64,000 nt of DNA from Rhizobiales bacterium CCH10-E5 (lineage in GTDB: Bacteria > Pseudomonadota > Alphaproteobacteria > Rhizobiales > Beijerinckiaceae). Made by a program: the position numbers and the translations under genes. The stretch covers positions 62,001-126,000 of the forward strand of contig LSIG01000110.1 of NCBI GenBank assembly GCA_001556125.1. The letters are read 5' to 3'. The notes under the pieces were generated by a model, which did not search any database, was not told the origin of the DNA, and worked only from the letters and a program-made list of their open reading frames with translations. How positions within the stretch are numbered: the first letter of the stretch is position 1; the number at the start of each line of letters is the position of its first letter. Below are positions 15,288-23,179 of this stretch, piece after piece.

Positions 15288-15405
15288 CGCCGTCATCCCG
15301 GACAAGCCGCGAAGCGGCGCCGATCCGGGATCCATGCCGGAACGCAGCACGGGCAGGCTCAGGCATGGATCCCGGCTCGACCAGCGGTCGCCCGGGATGA
15401 CGGCG
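15288..15405. repeat. intergenic inverted repeat upstream of der
   Basis: The outer arms CGCCGTCATCCCGG (15288-15301) and CCGGGATGACGGCG (15392-15405) are perfect complements. Inner arms GGATCCATGCC and GGCATGGATCC pair as well. This CGTCATCCCGG family is common between genes in Hyphomicrobiales. It fills the gap between the YfgM-like gene and der, the position where many related genomes carry bamB. Confidence 0.85.
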
Positions 15406-15439
15406 TCGAGTCTCGTTTTTGGCGACTTGCCCGCGATCG

Positions 15440-16102
15440 TCAGTTCTTCGTCTCGACCGGCCCGCCGCGCACCAGGGCGAGGTACAGTTCGGTGCGCTGG
15501 CGCAGGACGGCGGGGGATTGCGGGTCGGTGACGATGGCATCGAACCAGCGGCCGGCATCCTCGAAGAGATTGGCCTTGAGCGCGGCGATGCCGAGGAATT
15601 CGCGGGCCGAGTGGCGCCAGGCCCCCTGCGGCGTCGCCAGCGGCTCCAGCGCTGTCCGGAGTTCCGGATAGGGCACGAGATCGACGCGCAGCATGCCGGC
15701 GCGCAGACGGGCGAGATCACGGTAGAGCTGCCCCAGCGAACCGTCGGACGCGATCTGGTCGAAGGCAGTCGCCCCGGCGGCAGCATCGCGCTTGGCCGTC
15801 TCGGCCGCGAGGCGGAAGCGGGCGATCTGGCGGTAACCGGCCGGCGCGCTCGCGGCGAGTTCGCCGAGGATCGTCTCGGCCTCCGACCCGTTGCCGTCAC
15901 GCGAGGCCTTGAGGGCCGCCTCGAGCCGGGCGCCGACGACCTGCGAGGCCTGCTGCTCGCGGTAAAGCCAGAACTGCCAGCCGGCTACGGCCGCAACCGC
16001 GAGAACGGCCAGGCCCGTGACGAGCCAGCCATATTTCTTCCAGAGCTCCGCCGCCTTGTCGCGGCGCACTTCCTCGTCAATCTCGCGGAAAATATCGGCC
16101 AT
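15440..16102 (-). CDS. YfgM-like membrane-anchored tetratricopeptide protein
   Basis: This 220-residue protein starts [20 protein letters not shown], followed by one membrane span ([20 protein letters not shown], residues 25-44) and a periplasmic helical domain with TPR-like repeats. That architecture is the YfgM type, which works with the Sec translocon and periplasmic chaperones. It lies upstream of der on the same strand, matching the yfgM-bamB-der order of other proteobacteria, except that bamB is missing and a repeat sits in its place. The function is inferred from family and position. Confidence 0.8.
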   Translation of the reverse strand: MADIFREIDEEVRRDKAAELWKKYGWLVTGLAVLAVAAVAGWQFWLYREQQASQVVGARLEAALKASRDGNGSEAETILGELAASAPAGYRQIARFRLAAETAKRDAAAGATAFDQIASDGSLGQLYRDLARLRAGMLRVDLVPYPELRTALEPLATPQGAWRHSAREFLGIAALKANLFEDAGRWFDAIVTDPQSPAVLRQRTELYLALVRGGPVETKN

Positions 16103-16213
16103 GGTCCGTCAGATATCCTGTGTGGTGCTGCCCGGTAGCATTTCCACCCGGCAATGGCGAGCCGGAACAGGATTTTCCTGGGTCCGACGACGCATTCGTC
16201 ATCAGGCTGGCAG

Positions 16214-17311
16214 TTAGGGGGAGCCCGGCTGGGCCCGATGCAGCAGGCTGCCGTCGCCGTAGGAGTAGAAGCGATAGTTCTGCGCGATCGCATGGGCGTA
16301 GGCCCGTTTCATCACGTCGAGGCCGCAGAAGGCGGAAACGAGCATGAACAGCGTCGAGCGCGGCAGGTGGAAATTGGTCAGCAGCAGATCGACCGCGCGG
16401 AAACGGTAGCCCGGCGTGATGAAGATCGCGGTGTCGCCCGAAAACGGCTGGATGACGCCGTCTTCGCCGGTCGCGCTTTCGAGCAACCGCAGCGAGGTGG
16501 TGCCGACGGCGACGATGCGCCCGCCTCTCGCCCGCACGGCATTGAGGGCTGCGGCCGTCTCGGGGGCAATCGTCCCCCATTCGGCGTGCATACGGTGGTC
16601 TTCCGTATTCTCGGCCTTCACCGGCAGGAAGGTGCCGGCGCCGACATGGAGCGTGACGAGATGACGGGTGACGCCCCTCGCCTCCAGCGCGGCCACGAGC
16701 TCGGGCGTGAAGTGCAGCCCTGCCGTCGGTGCCGCGACGGCGCCGTCCTTGCTGGCATGCATGGTCTGGTAGTCCTGCGCATCGGCGGCATCGGTCGCGC
16801 GCTTGCCGGCGATATAGGGTGGCAGCGGCAACTCACCCAGGCGTGCGATGGCCTCGTCGAGATGCGGACCGGCAAGCGCGAAGCGCAGCTCGACCTCCCC
16901 GCCCTCCGCCTTGGCGACGATCTCGGCCTGAAGGCGGCCGAGCTCGCAGGCGCTGCTCTCGGATTCGTCGCCGAAGGTGACGGTCTCGCCGAGCGCCAGC
17001 TTCTTGGCCGGTCGCGCGAAGGCGCGCCAGCGATCGGCCGCCTCGCGCTTGTGCAGCATGATCTCGATGCGGGCGGAGGCTTCGCCCCGCCGGCGGCGGC
17101 CATAGAGCCGCGAGGGGATGACGCGCGTGTCGTTCAGGACGAGCGCGTCACCGGGTTGCAGCAGCTGGACGAGATCGCGGATGCCGCGATCCTCGAAGGG
17201 CTGCGGGGCATCGGGCCGGACGACGAGCAGCCGCGCCGCATCGCGCGGGCTGACGGGCCTCAGCGCGATGCGGTCTTCGGGAAGGTCGAAGTCGAAGAGC
17301 CCGACATCCAC
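16214..17311 (-). CDS. queA: S-adenosylmethionine:tRNA ribosyltransferase-isomerase
   Basis: QueA transfers the ribosyl part of S-adenosylmethionine to preQ1 in tRNA, forming epoxyqueuosine. The 365-residue protein starts [20 protein letters not shown] and has the conserved motifs [31 protein letters not shown] and [40 protein letters not shown] near the C-terminus is also characteristic. It begins 7 bp after the cyclophilin gene stop, so the two are cotranscribed. The usual partner tgt is not in this window. Confidence 0.96.
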   Translation of the reverse strand: MDVGLFDFDLPEDRIALRPVSPRDAARLLVVRPDAPQPFEDRGIRDLVQLLQPGDALVLNDTRVIPSRLYGRRRRGEASARIEIMLHKREAADRWRAFARPAKKLALGETVTFGDESESSACELGRLQAEIVAKAEGGEVELRFALAGPHLDEAIARLGELPLPPYIAGKRATDAADAQDYQTMHASKDGAVAAPTAGLHFTPELVAALEARGVTRHLVTLHVGAGTFLPVKAENTEDHRMHAEWGTIAPETAAALNAVRARGGRIVAVGTTSLRLLESATGEDGVIQPFSGDTAIFITPGYRFRAVDLLLTNFHLPRSTLFMLVSAFCGLDVMKRAYAHAIAQNYRFYSYGDGSLLHRAQPGSP

Positions 17312-17318
17312 GGCGATG

Positions 17319-17789
17319 TCAGGCCGCGTCGGCCATCACCTTCATCGAGACGATGGAGTCGGGGTCGCGCACGGGCTCGCCGCGCTTGATGTTGTCGACA
17401 TTCTCCATGCCTTCCACGACCTGGCCCCAGACCGTGTACTGCTTGTCGAGGAAGCGGGCGTCCTCGAAGACGATGAAGAACTGGCTGTTGGCCGAGTTCG
17501 GGTTCTGGGCGCGGGCCATCGAGCAGATGCCGCGGACATGCGGCTCGGCGTTGAACTCCTGCGCCAAGTCCGGGTGCTTCGAGCCGCCGGTGCCGGTGCC
17601 GTGCGGGCAGCCGACCTGGGCCATGAAGCCGTCGATGACGCGGTGGAAGACGATGCCGTCATAGAAGCCCTCGCGCGCGAGCAGCTTGATGCGCTCGACA
17701 TGCTTGGGCGCGAGGTCGGGGCGCAGCTTGATCACCACCTTGCCCTTGGTGGTTTCCATGACGAGGGTGTTCTCGGGATCGAGCGACAT
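17319..17789 (-). CDS. cytoplasmic peptidyl-prolyl cis-trans isomerase (cyclophilin)
   Basis: This 156-residue protein is a single-domain cyclophilin that catalyses proline isomerisation. It has the core [19 protein letters not shown], the Q-F catalytic region [17 protein letters not shown] and the tryptophan-containing [14 protein letters not shown]. No signal peptide is visible, so it should be cytosolic. Its start overlaps the stop of the upstream proline-rich protein gene (ATGA). A second cyclophilin with a signal peptide is two genes upstream; the two share long identical stretches and look like a tandem duplication adapted to two compartments. Confidence 0.95.
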   Translation of the reverse strand: MSLDPENTLVMETTKGKVVIKLRPDLAPKHVERIKLLAREGFYDGIVFHRVIDGFMAQVGCPHGTGTGGSKHPDLAQEFNAEPHVRGICSMARAQNPNSANSQFFIVFEDARFLDKQYTVWGQVVEGMENVDNIKRGEPVRDPDSIVSMKVMADAA

Positions 17790-18454
17790 CAGATCGGCCT
17801 TTCGTTGGACGGCGCGCGGCCGTGGAAGCGGATGGACAAGGGTCGCCCCGCGATAGCGGCTCCGAGCTGCGGCGACAACCTCATAGGTGTGCAGCTGCGA
17901 ACGGCCGCAACGACGGAGTCGGTGAAACGACGGCGCAGATCGGACTCGGTGTTCTGCGTCTGCCAGGTCACGCGCGGCTGCCCGAAGAGCGAGCCGTCGC
18001 GGCGCAGGCTGAAGCGCACCGTCGCCATCGCACCGCTTTCGGGACCATCCATCGCGGGCGGAGTCCAGCAGCGCCGCAGCGCCGGGGCGATGTCGGCGAG
18101 GCGGTCGAGCGCGCCGCCGTCGGGCGACTTCATCGCCGGCTCGACGGTGCCGACCACACCGATCTCGCCGCTGCCCGGACGCGGCGCCGACGGAATCGGT
18201 CGTGTCGCGGCACCCGGCCCGTCGGCGTCGCCGCCGAAGCGGCCACCGACGCCGGGAAGGTAGCGCTGGCCCGAGGGGGGCGGCAGCACGGGGTTCTGCG
18301 AGCCGGAGGGCGGCGGCAGGACCGGGTTCTGCGAGCCGGAGGCCGGCGGCAGGCCGAGATCGGTCGTACCCTGGGCAACGGCCCCGTCCGCCGCGAGCGC
18401 GAGCAGAGCGAGGGCGAGCGCACCGGCGACGGCGCGCTGCGCCCTGCCCGCCAT
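17789..18454 (-). CDS. secreted proline-rich protein with TonB/TolA-C-like domain
   Basis: This 221-residue protein has a signal peptide (AGALALALLALAADGAVAQG). A Pro/Gly-rich linker carries a short tandem repeat (SGSQNPVLPPP, about residues 40-62). The C-terminal 90 residues contain LRRCWTPPAM, a region resembling ATVRFSLRRDGSL and a paired second cysteine in AAVRSCTPMRLS. That layout resembles the C-terminal domain of TonB or TolA energy transducers. I do not recognise the specific protein. It is sandwiched between two cyclophilin genes with a 4-bp stop/start overlap downstream and 4 bp upstream, so it belongs to their operon. An envelope role is likely. Confidence 0.75.
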   Translation of the reverse strand: MAGRAQRAVAGALALALLALAADGAVAQGTTDLGLPPASGSQNPVLPPPSGSQNPVLPPPSGQRYLPGVGGRFGGDADGPGAATRPIPSAPRPGSGEIGVVGTVEPAMKSPDGGALDRLADIAPALRRCWTPPAMDGPESGAMATVRFSLRRDGSLFGQPRVTWQTQNTESDLRRRFTDSVVAAVRSCTPMRLSPQLGAAIAGRPLSIRFHGRAPSNERPI

Positions 18455-18458
18455 CGGG

Positions 18459-19013
18459 TTACTTCGCGTCCGACTGGAGACGCATGCGGATGATCTTGTC
18501 GGGGCCGCTGACCATGCCGCTGCCGGCAGCGCCCTTCTTGATCTTGCGGACGGCCTCCATGCCCGAAACGACCTCGCCGAAGAGGGTGTACTGGCCGGTC
18601 AGCGAGCCGCAGCCCTCATAGCAGATGAAGAACTGCGAATTCGCCGAATCGGGGGACTGCGAGCGGGCCATGCCGACCGAGCCGATCTTGTAGGGGGTGG
18701 GCGTGAACTCGGCCTTGATGTTGGGCAGGTCGGAGCCGCCGGTGCCCGTGCCCGTCGGATCGCCGGTCTGGGCCATGAAGCCGTCGATGACGCGGTGGAA
18801 GACGATGCCGTCATAGAAGCCGCGCTTGGTCAGCGTCTTGATCTGCTCGACATGCTTGGGCGCGAGATCGGGCCGCAGGCGGATCGTCACCGGCCCGTCC
18901 TTGGTCTCGAGGATCAGGGTGTTGGCGGGGTCCGGCGTCTGGGCGCCGACGGGGGCCGCCGCGAGGCCGAGCGAGGCGAGAAAAGCGAGGGTGGCAAGCG
19001 AGTTGCGCAGCAT
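18459..19013 (-). CDS. periplasmic peptidyl-prolyl cis-trans isomerase (cyclophilin)
   Basis: This 184-residue cyclophilin has a signal peptide of about 24 residues (LATLAFLASLGLAAAPVGAQ), so it should act in the periplasm. The catalytic core is [19 protein letters not shown] and [18 protein letters not shown]. It closely resembles the cytoplasmic paralogue at 17319-17789, with the tryptophan position replaced by Phe (YTLFGEVVSG). A CAGGAGA ribosome binding site precedes the ATG. It is the first gene of the run ending in queA. Confidence 0.94.
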   Translation of the reverse strand: MLRNSLATLAFLASLGLAAAPVGAQTPDPANTLILETKDGPVTIRLRPDLAPKHVEQIKTLTKRGFYDGIVFHRVIDGFMAQTGDPTGTGTGGSDLPNIKAEFTPTPYKIGSVGMARSQSPDSANSQFFICYEGCGSLTGQYTLFGEVVSGMEAVRKIKKGAAGSGMVSGPDKIIRMRLQSDAK

Positions 19014-19154
19014 GATCGTCTCCTGGGCCGCCGGACACCGGCGTGTCTGTCAACGCGGGCGTCGTAACGGCATCCTTTGGCCGGAACAAGGCGCTTGCGG
19101 GGCCCTCTAGCACGATGTTGCACCGCACAAGTGCAGCGCAGAATAAATTTGCAA

Positions 19155-19370
19155 AAAGTTGAGGCTCCGCCTGCCTAAAGTGATGACAAGCGTATGGCGA
19201 TCGGTTATCAAACCCTTGCTGGACACGCTTTGTTGATCGAAGCGCCGCGGACCAGGTCTCGGGAGGACAAACGCCCGCCAAGTATACGAGTCGCACTCAG
19301 GAAGATGTGCGCCGTTACTGCGGTAAAAACAGACTAGAGAAGGCAAGGCATCGGCCTTGCCTTTTTCTTT
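19155..19370 (+). ncRNA. possible small RNA ending at an orphan terminator
   Basis: A plus-strand terminator at 19340-19370 implies a transcript here that no gene explains. A weak promoter candidate is TTGCAC (19118-19123) with AATAAA (19142-19147), 18 bp apart, giving a start near 19155. Within the stretch CGATC and GATCG arms (about 19198 and 19243) flank a pairable CAAA/TTTG, so a stable fold is possible. I do not recognise a known RNA family. The 5' end is a guess. Confidence 0.3.
19340..19370 (+). terminator. strong rho-independent terminator without an upstream gene
   Basis: AAGGCAAGG (19340-19348) and CCTTGCCTT (19355-19363) form a perfect stem around CATCGG, followed by TTTTTCTTT. 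The T-run is only on the plus-strand side, so it ends a plus-strand transcript. On the minus strand it could still weakly end the DUF1467 unit. Confidence 0.8.
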
Positions 19371-19414
19371 GTCTGCTGTCCGGCGAAGGCAGCGCCGCCG
19401 CTCCGCTCCAGGGC

Positions 19415-19645
19415 TCAGATGTCGAGCGCCGCCCAGCCATACCAGACGAAGAGGAAGACCACCGCCGCGATCAGCGTGGTGATGACGGCCTTCCGCATCA
19501 GGCCCGGCAGAGCCGGCGCGCCGGGCTCGGTGCCCTCGACGACCTCTCCGCTCTCGACCTGGCTGCGGATGCCGAAGGGCAGCACCGCGAAGAGCACGGT
19601 CCACCAGATCACGAAATAGACGGCGAAGGCGCTGGCGAAGGTCAT
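19415..19645 (-). CDS. DUF1467-family small membrane protein
   Basis: This 76-residue protein has two membrane spans: SAFAVYFVIWWTVLFAVLPF at the N-terminus and an ITTLIAAVVFLFVWYGW span near the C-terminus. The sequence VLFAVLPFGIRSQVESGEVV is the DUF1467 signature. Its function is unknown. The family is found almost only in alphaproteobacteria, next to mce and rnj as here. The start overlaps the RidA-like stop by 4 bp. Confidence 0.9.
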   Translation of the reverse strand: MTFASAFAVYFVIWWTVLFAVLPFGIRSQVESGEVVEGTEPGAPALPGLMRKAVITTLIAAVVFLFVWYGWAALDI

Positions 19646-20052
19646 CGACGCTCCCCTCCCTCGGCACCCGCCAGCGCGATGCAGGAGAATGCGACGCGCG
19701 CCTGCGTCGGGACGCCGAAGCGGGCGGTGTGGCGCGCCGGCAGTCCGCCCGGGAAATGCTTCACATATTCGGCGTTGCAGGCGGCATAGTCCGCCGGGTC
19801 GGTAATCAGCATGGTCATCTGCACGACGCGTGCGAGCGAGCTGCCCGCCTCCGTCAGGATCCCGGCGATATGGGCCAGCGCGTTGCGGACTTCGTCTGCC
19901 GGCGTCTCGCCGCGGTGGATGCCGCGGGCGGGATCGTGCGGTGCGGAATGGCCGGAGACGAAGACGAGGCCGCCGGCCCGCGTCGCCGCACTGAAGGGCC
20001 GCGGCGAACCGGGCTCCGGCTGGCCGAAGAAGCTGATCGGGGACGCGTCCAT
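19642..20052 (-). CDS. RidA/YjgF-family protein
   Basis: This 136-residue protein belongs to the RidA family, which includes enamine/imine deaminases that clear reactive products of PLP enzymes. Family features are GGLVFVSGHSAPHDPA, the NALAHIAGILTEAGSSL helix and LPARHTARFGVP with the conserved Arg. The Glu normally found in the last strand is not obvious (RVAFSCIAL), so deaminase activity is uncertain. The start MDASPISFFGQPEPG at 20052 is used because upstream sequence in the frame is the shadow of mce. It is inserted between mce and DUF1467, which are usually adjacent. Confidence 0.85.
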   Translation of the reverse strand: MDASPISFFGQPEPGSPRPFSAATRAGGLVFVSGHSAPHDPARGIHRGETPADEVRNALAHIAGILTEAGSSLARVVQMTMLITDPADYAACNAEYVKHFPGGLPARHTARFGVPTQARVAFSCIALAGAEGGERR

Positions 20053-20056
20053 CGCC

Positions 20057-20461
20057 TCAGGCCTGCTCGAGTTCGACCAGCGTGCCGGTGAAGTCCTTCG
20101 GATGCAGGAAGAGCACCGGCTTGCCATGGGCGCCGATGCGCGGCTCGCCCGTGCCCAGCACCCGCGCACCTTGCGCCTTCAGCCGGTCGCGCGCGGCGAG
20201 GATGTCGTCGACCTCGTAGCAGATATGGTGGATGCCGCCATCGGCATTGCGCTCGAGGAACTTCGTGATCGGGGACTCGGCGCCGAGCGGTTCGAGCAGC
20301 TCGACCTTGGTGTTCGGCAACTCGACGAAGACGACCGTGACGCCATGTTCCGGCTGCGGCAACGGCTGCGAAACGCGGGCACCGAGCGTATCGCGATAGA
20401 GCGCGGTCGCGGCCGCGAGATCTTTCACGGCGATGGCGACGTGGTTGAGGCGTCCGATCAT
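20057..20461 (-). CDS. mce: methylmalonyl-CoA epimerase
   Basis: This 134-residue glyoxalase-fold enzyme interconverts the two epimers of methylmalonyl-CoA in propionate metabolism. It starts MIGRLNHVAIAVKDL with the metal ligand His7. Further metal-site residues are in GGIHHICYEVDD and the C-terminal TLVELEQA, and FLHPKDFTG is typical of the family. An AGGGGAG ribosome binding site precedes the ATG. It follows rnj by 28 bp in the conserved rnj-mce order. Confidence 0.94.
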   Translation of the reverse strand: MIGRLNHVAIAVKDLAAATALYRDTLGARVSQPLPQPEHGVTVVFVELPNTKVELLEPLGAESPITKFLERNADGGIHHICYEVDDILAARDRLKAQGARVLGTGEPRIGAHGKPVLFLHPKDFTGTLVELEQA

Positions 20462-20489
20462 GGTGCTCCCCTGCTGGTTCCGGCCGATC

Positions 20490-22160
20490 CTAAACCTCGA
20501 TGACGAGCGCATGCACCAGCGGCTTCTTGCCCCACTCCTCGTTGACCGCACTGCGCAGACCGCGCTCCAGCGCGTTGCGGAGCGCTTCGGGGTCGCGCCG
20601 GCGCGCCTTGGGGATGCCGTCGATCAGCTCGGACACCGCATCGGCGACATATTCGTCGAAGCCGGTGCCGTCGCGCGTATAGGGAGGCAGGCCGAGCACC
20701 GCGATCTCCGGATCGCCGGCGAGACCGCCCTTCTCGTCGATCGCCACCGCGACCGAGATCATGCCGACGAAGGACAGCCGGCGGCGCTCGGGAATGGTCT
20801 TTTCGAGCGCGTTCACCAGGAGGTTGCCGTCCTGGTAGAGCCGGCCATGAGTGACCTCGTCGATCTTGCCGGCGCCATCGGGCGCGATCGCGACGACATC
20901 GCCATTGCCGGCGCGCACCACCGTCTTCACGCCGAGCCCGCGGGCGAAAATCGCATGCTCGGACAGGTGCAGGTCCTCGCCATGGGCGGGGATCACGATC
21001 TGCGGCTTCAGCCAGCCATAGAGGCGCGCCATCTCCTCGCGGCGCGGATGGCCGGAGACATGGACCAGATGGGTGCGGTCCGTGATGATCTCGATGTTGT
21101 CGCGGGCGAGCGCGTTCTGGATGGCGCCCACCGCCTTCTCGTTGCCGGGAATCGTGCGCGAGGAGAAGATCACCCGGTCGCCGGGCGAGAGCGCGATCTC
21201 GGGATGGTCGTCGGAGGCGATGCGGGAGAGCGCGGCGCGCGGCTCGCCCTGACTGCCGGTGAGCAGGCAGACGACCTTGTCGCGCGGCAGGTAGCCATAG
21301 GTATCGGCCGAGCGGAAGGCGGGAATGCCGTCCAGATAGCCGCATTCGCGCGCGACATCGATGACGCGGTCCATGGCGCGACCGACGACCACGACCTCGC
21401 GCTGGTCGGCCATCGCCGCTTCCGCCACCGCACGCAGACGCGCGACGTTCGAGGCGAAGGTGGTGACCGCGACGCGGCCCGGCGCGGAATGGACGAGTTC
21501 CTTGAGCTTGGCGGCGACATCCGCCTCGCTCGGCGAGGTGCCGTCGCGCATGACATTGGTCGAGTCGCAAACCAGCGCCAGCACGCCCTCCTCGCCGAGT
21601 TCGCGCAGCCGCTTCTCGTCGGTCGGCAGGCCGACCTGGGGCGTCGGGTCGATCTTCCAGTCGCCGGTGTGGACGACGAGGCCGACGGGGGTGCGGATGG
21701 CGAGCGCGTTCGATTCGGGGATCGAATGCGCGACCGGCACGAACTCGATGTCGAAGGGGCCGAGCGTGATGCGGCCGCCCTGCGCGACGGTGTGCATCGG
21801 CACCTTCGGCGCACCGGGCTCCGAAAGGCGGCGCGTAGCGAGGAGGCCGGCCGCGAATTGCGTGCAGTAGACCGGGGCGCGCAGCGAGGGCCACAGCGCT
21901 GCGAGCGCGCCGATATGGTCCTCATGAGCATGGGTAATGATGATGCCGAGGAGATTGGCCCGTTCCTCGACGATGTAGCGCAGGTCCGGCAGGACGATGT
22001 CGACGCCGGGCACCTCGGGCCCCGCAAAGGACAGGCCGCAATCGACCAGTATCCATTTCCGCCTGCCCTCCGGCCCATAGCCGTAGAGAGCGGCGTTCAT
22101 GCCGATCTCGCCGAGGCCACCGAGCGGAACGAAGACGAGCTGGTCTTTGGAGCGGGTCAC
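20490..22160 (-). CDS. rnj: ribonuclease J
   Basis: RNase J is a metallo-beta-lactamase-fold nuclease with 5'-to-3' exonuclease and endonuclease activity in RNA processing and decay. The 556-residue protein has the zinc motif ITHAHEDHIGAL (His77, His79, Asp81, His82). The beta-CASP domain carries GSQGEPRAALSRI. HVSGHPRREEM and PAHGEDLHL complete the active site, and a C-terminal alpha/beta domain follows. The length is normal. A hairpin with 8-bp arms at 22206-22213 and 22229-22236 lies in the 5' leader. Confidence 0.95.
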   Translation of the reverse strand: MTRSKDQLVFVPLGGLGEIGMNAALYGYGPEGRRKWILVDCGLSFAGPEVPGVDIVLPDLRYIVEERANLLGIIITHAHEDHIGALAALWPSLRAPVYCTQFAAGLLATRRLSEPGAPKVPMHTVAQGGRITLGPFDIEFVPVAHSIPESNALAIRTPVGLVVHTGDWKIDPTPQVGLPTDEKRLRELGEEGVLALVCDSTNVMRDGTSPSEADVAAKLKELVHSAPGRVAVTTFASNVARLRAVAEAAMADQREVVVVGRAMDRVIDVARECGYLDGIPAFRSADTYGYLPRDKVVCLLTGSQGEPRAALSRIASDDHPEIALSPGDRVIFSSRTIPGNEKAVGAIQNALARDNIEIITDRTHLVHVSGHPRREEMARLYGWLKPQIVIPAHGEDLHLSEHAIFARGLGVKTVVRAGNGDVVAIAPDGAGKIDEVTHGRLYQDGNLLVNALEKTIPERRRLSFVGMISVAVAIDEKGGLAGDPEIAVLGLPPYTRDGTGFDEYVADAVSELIDGIPKARRRDPEALRNALERGLRSAVNEEWGKKPLVHALVIEV

Positions 22161-22282
22161 GAAGAGTCCTGACTGGTCGACAGCCGGCGACGCCGGGAGG
22201 ATGGGGGAGCCCTAACACGCGGCGCCGCAGGGCTCCATAGCGGCGGCATGTCGCCGATGTCCCCGAGCGGTGGCCCGCGCCG

Positions 22283-23059
22283 TCAGCGGGCCGCATCCTC
22301 CGCAACAGCAGCACCGAAGAACAGATCGCCGGCATCGAAGGTTTGTGTCCCCGTCGACGTCTCGAGCAGCAGCCGGCCGCCGGGGTCAAGGCCGACGAAG
22401 ACGCCGGTGACGGCGCCCGAGGGCGGCCGGATCGTGATCGTTTCGCCGAGGAAGGCCGCCCGCTCCAGCCAGGCCTCTCGGATGGGGCCGAAGCCGCCGG
22501 GCCGGCACCAGATCGCGAAACGCTGTGCCCAGGCCTCCGCCAGCGCCTCCAGCACCGCCTCGATCGTGACATCGGGCGCATGGGCGCGCAGGAAGCTCGC
22601 AGGATAGGGCGTCCCTTGCGCGCAGGACGCGATGTTGACACCGAGTCCGGCGATGACGGCGAAGCGCCCTTCCCCGCTTTCGCCTTCGAGCAGCAGACCC
22701 GAGCATTTCGCGCCGTCGACGAGCAGGTCGTTCGGCCATTTCAGCGCCAGCCGGGGGGCCGTGAGCCCCGTCACGCGCGCGGCGGCATCGTGCAAAGCGA
22801 GCCCCGCGACGAAACCGAGCTGCGGTGCCAACGCCGGCTCGCAGGGGTTGACCAGAAGGAGGCTCGCATAGAGATTGCCCGGCGGCGAGGTCCATTGCCG
22901 GCCATGGCGGCCGCGCCCGGAATTCTGGCTGCGCGCGACGATCCAGAGCAGGCCAGGGTCGCCCTGATTCAGCGCACGCCGCGCCTCCTCCATGGTCGAG
23001 CCGACCTCGTCGCGGATGATCAGCCGGTAGCCGGCGGCGCGGGCGGCTTCACCGAGCAT
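22283..23059 (-). CDS. birA: biotin-[acetyl-CoA-carboxylase] ligase
   Basis: BirA attaches biotin to carboxylase carrier proteins. The 258-residue protein has the ligase core: SQNSGRGRHGRQWTSPPGNL for biotinyl-AMP, LALKWPNDLLVDGAKCSGLL and IAGLGVNIA, plus a small C-terminal SH3-like domain. There is no N-terminal winged-helix, so it cannot repress bio genes as the E. coli protein does. An in-frame ATG at 23074 lies inside the neighbouring intergenic repeat, so I prefer the ATG at 23059. It lies between nuoN and rnj, its usual place in this order. Confidence 0.93.
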   Translation of the reverse strand: MLGEAARAAGYRLIIRDEVGSTMEEARRALNQGDPGLLWIVARSQNSGRGRHGRQWTSPPGNLYASLLLVNPCEPALAPQLGFVAGLALHDAAARVTGLTAPRLALKWPNDLLVDGAKCSGLLLEGESGEGRFAVIAGLGVNIASCAQGTPYPASFLRAHAPDVTIEAVLEALAEAWAQRFAIWCRPGGFGPIREAWLERAAFLGETITIRPPSGAVTGVFVGLDPGGRLLLETSTGTQTFDAGDLFFGAAVAEDAAR

Positions 23060-23066
23060 GGCACCA

Positions 23067-23174
23067 CGCGTCATTCTCGGGCGCAGCGCAGCGGAGACCC
23101 GAGAATCTCAGGCCGGACGGAACCCCGTAGACTTCGTGTCCTGAGATGCTCGGGTCAGGCCCGAGCATGACGTC
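23067..23174. repeat. intergenic inverted repeats between nuoN and birA
   Basis: TTCTCGGG and CCCGAGAA form one hairpin near 23073-23105. Further right, CCTGAGATGCTCGGG and CCCGAGCATGACG form a second near 23140-23172. The CTCAGG and CCTGAG parts of the two halves also pair. The ATGCTCGGG and CCCGAGCATGAC ends match the element at 13761-13832, so both belong to one repeat family. Confidence 0.75.
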
Positions 23175-23179
23175 CCTGC

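Larger units (their letters stand above)
19014..19414. other. intergenic region with orphan plus-strand terminator
   Basis: This 401 bp gap lies between the cyclophilin gene and DUF1467, both on the minus strand. It should hold the promoter of the cyclophilin-queA unit. A strong terminator pointing the other way lies at 19340-19370 with no protein gene before it. A 47-codon frame (19193-19336) ends just before that hairpin but has no ribosome binding site and no recognisable sequence, so a non-coding RNA is more likely. Confidence 0.6.

Noticed and set aside
13840..15900. Der extended N-terminally to 686 residues
   Set aside because: The extra 211 codons are antisense or out-of-frame to the YfgM-like gene and the repeat. 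[16 protein letters not shown] at 15267 is the usual Der start.
18260..18360. Short direct repeats resembling a CRISPR or tandem array
   Set aside because: They are two or three copies of a codon-phased unit inside the proline-rich protein (SGSQNPVLPPP), not spacer-separated repeats. No CRISPR array or cas gene was seen in the window.
19193..19336. 47-codon frame ending just before the orphan terminator
   Set aside because: No ribosome binding site precedes the ATG and the sequence resembles no protein I know. A non-coding RNA explains the terminator at least as well. Peptide or ribosome-profiling data would decide.
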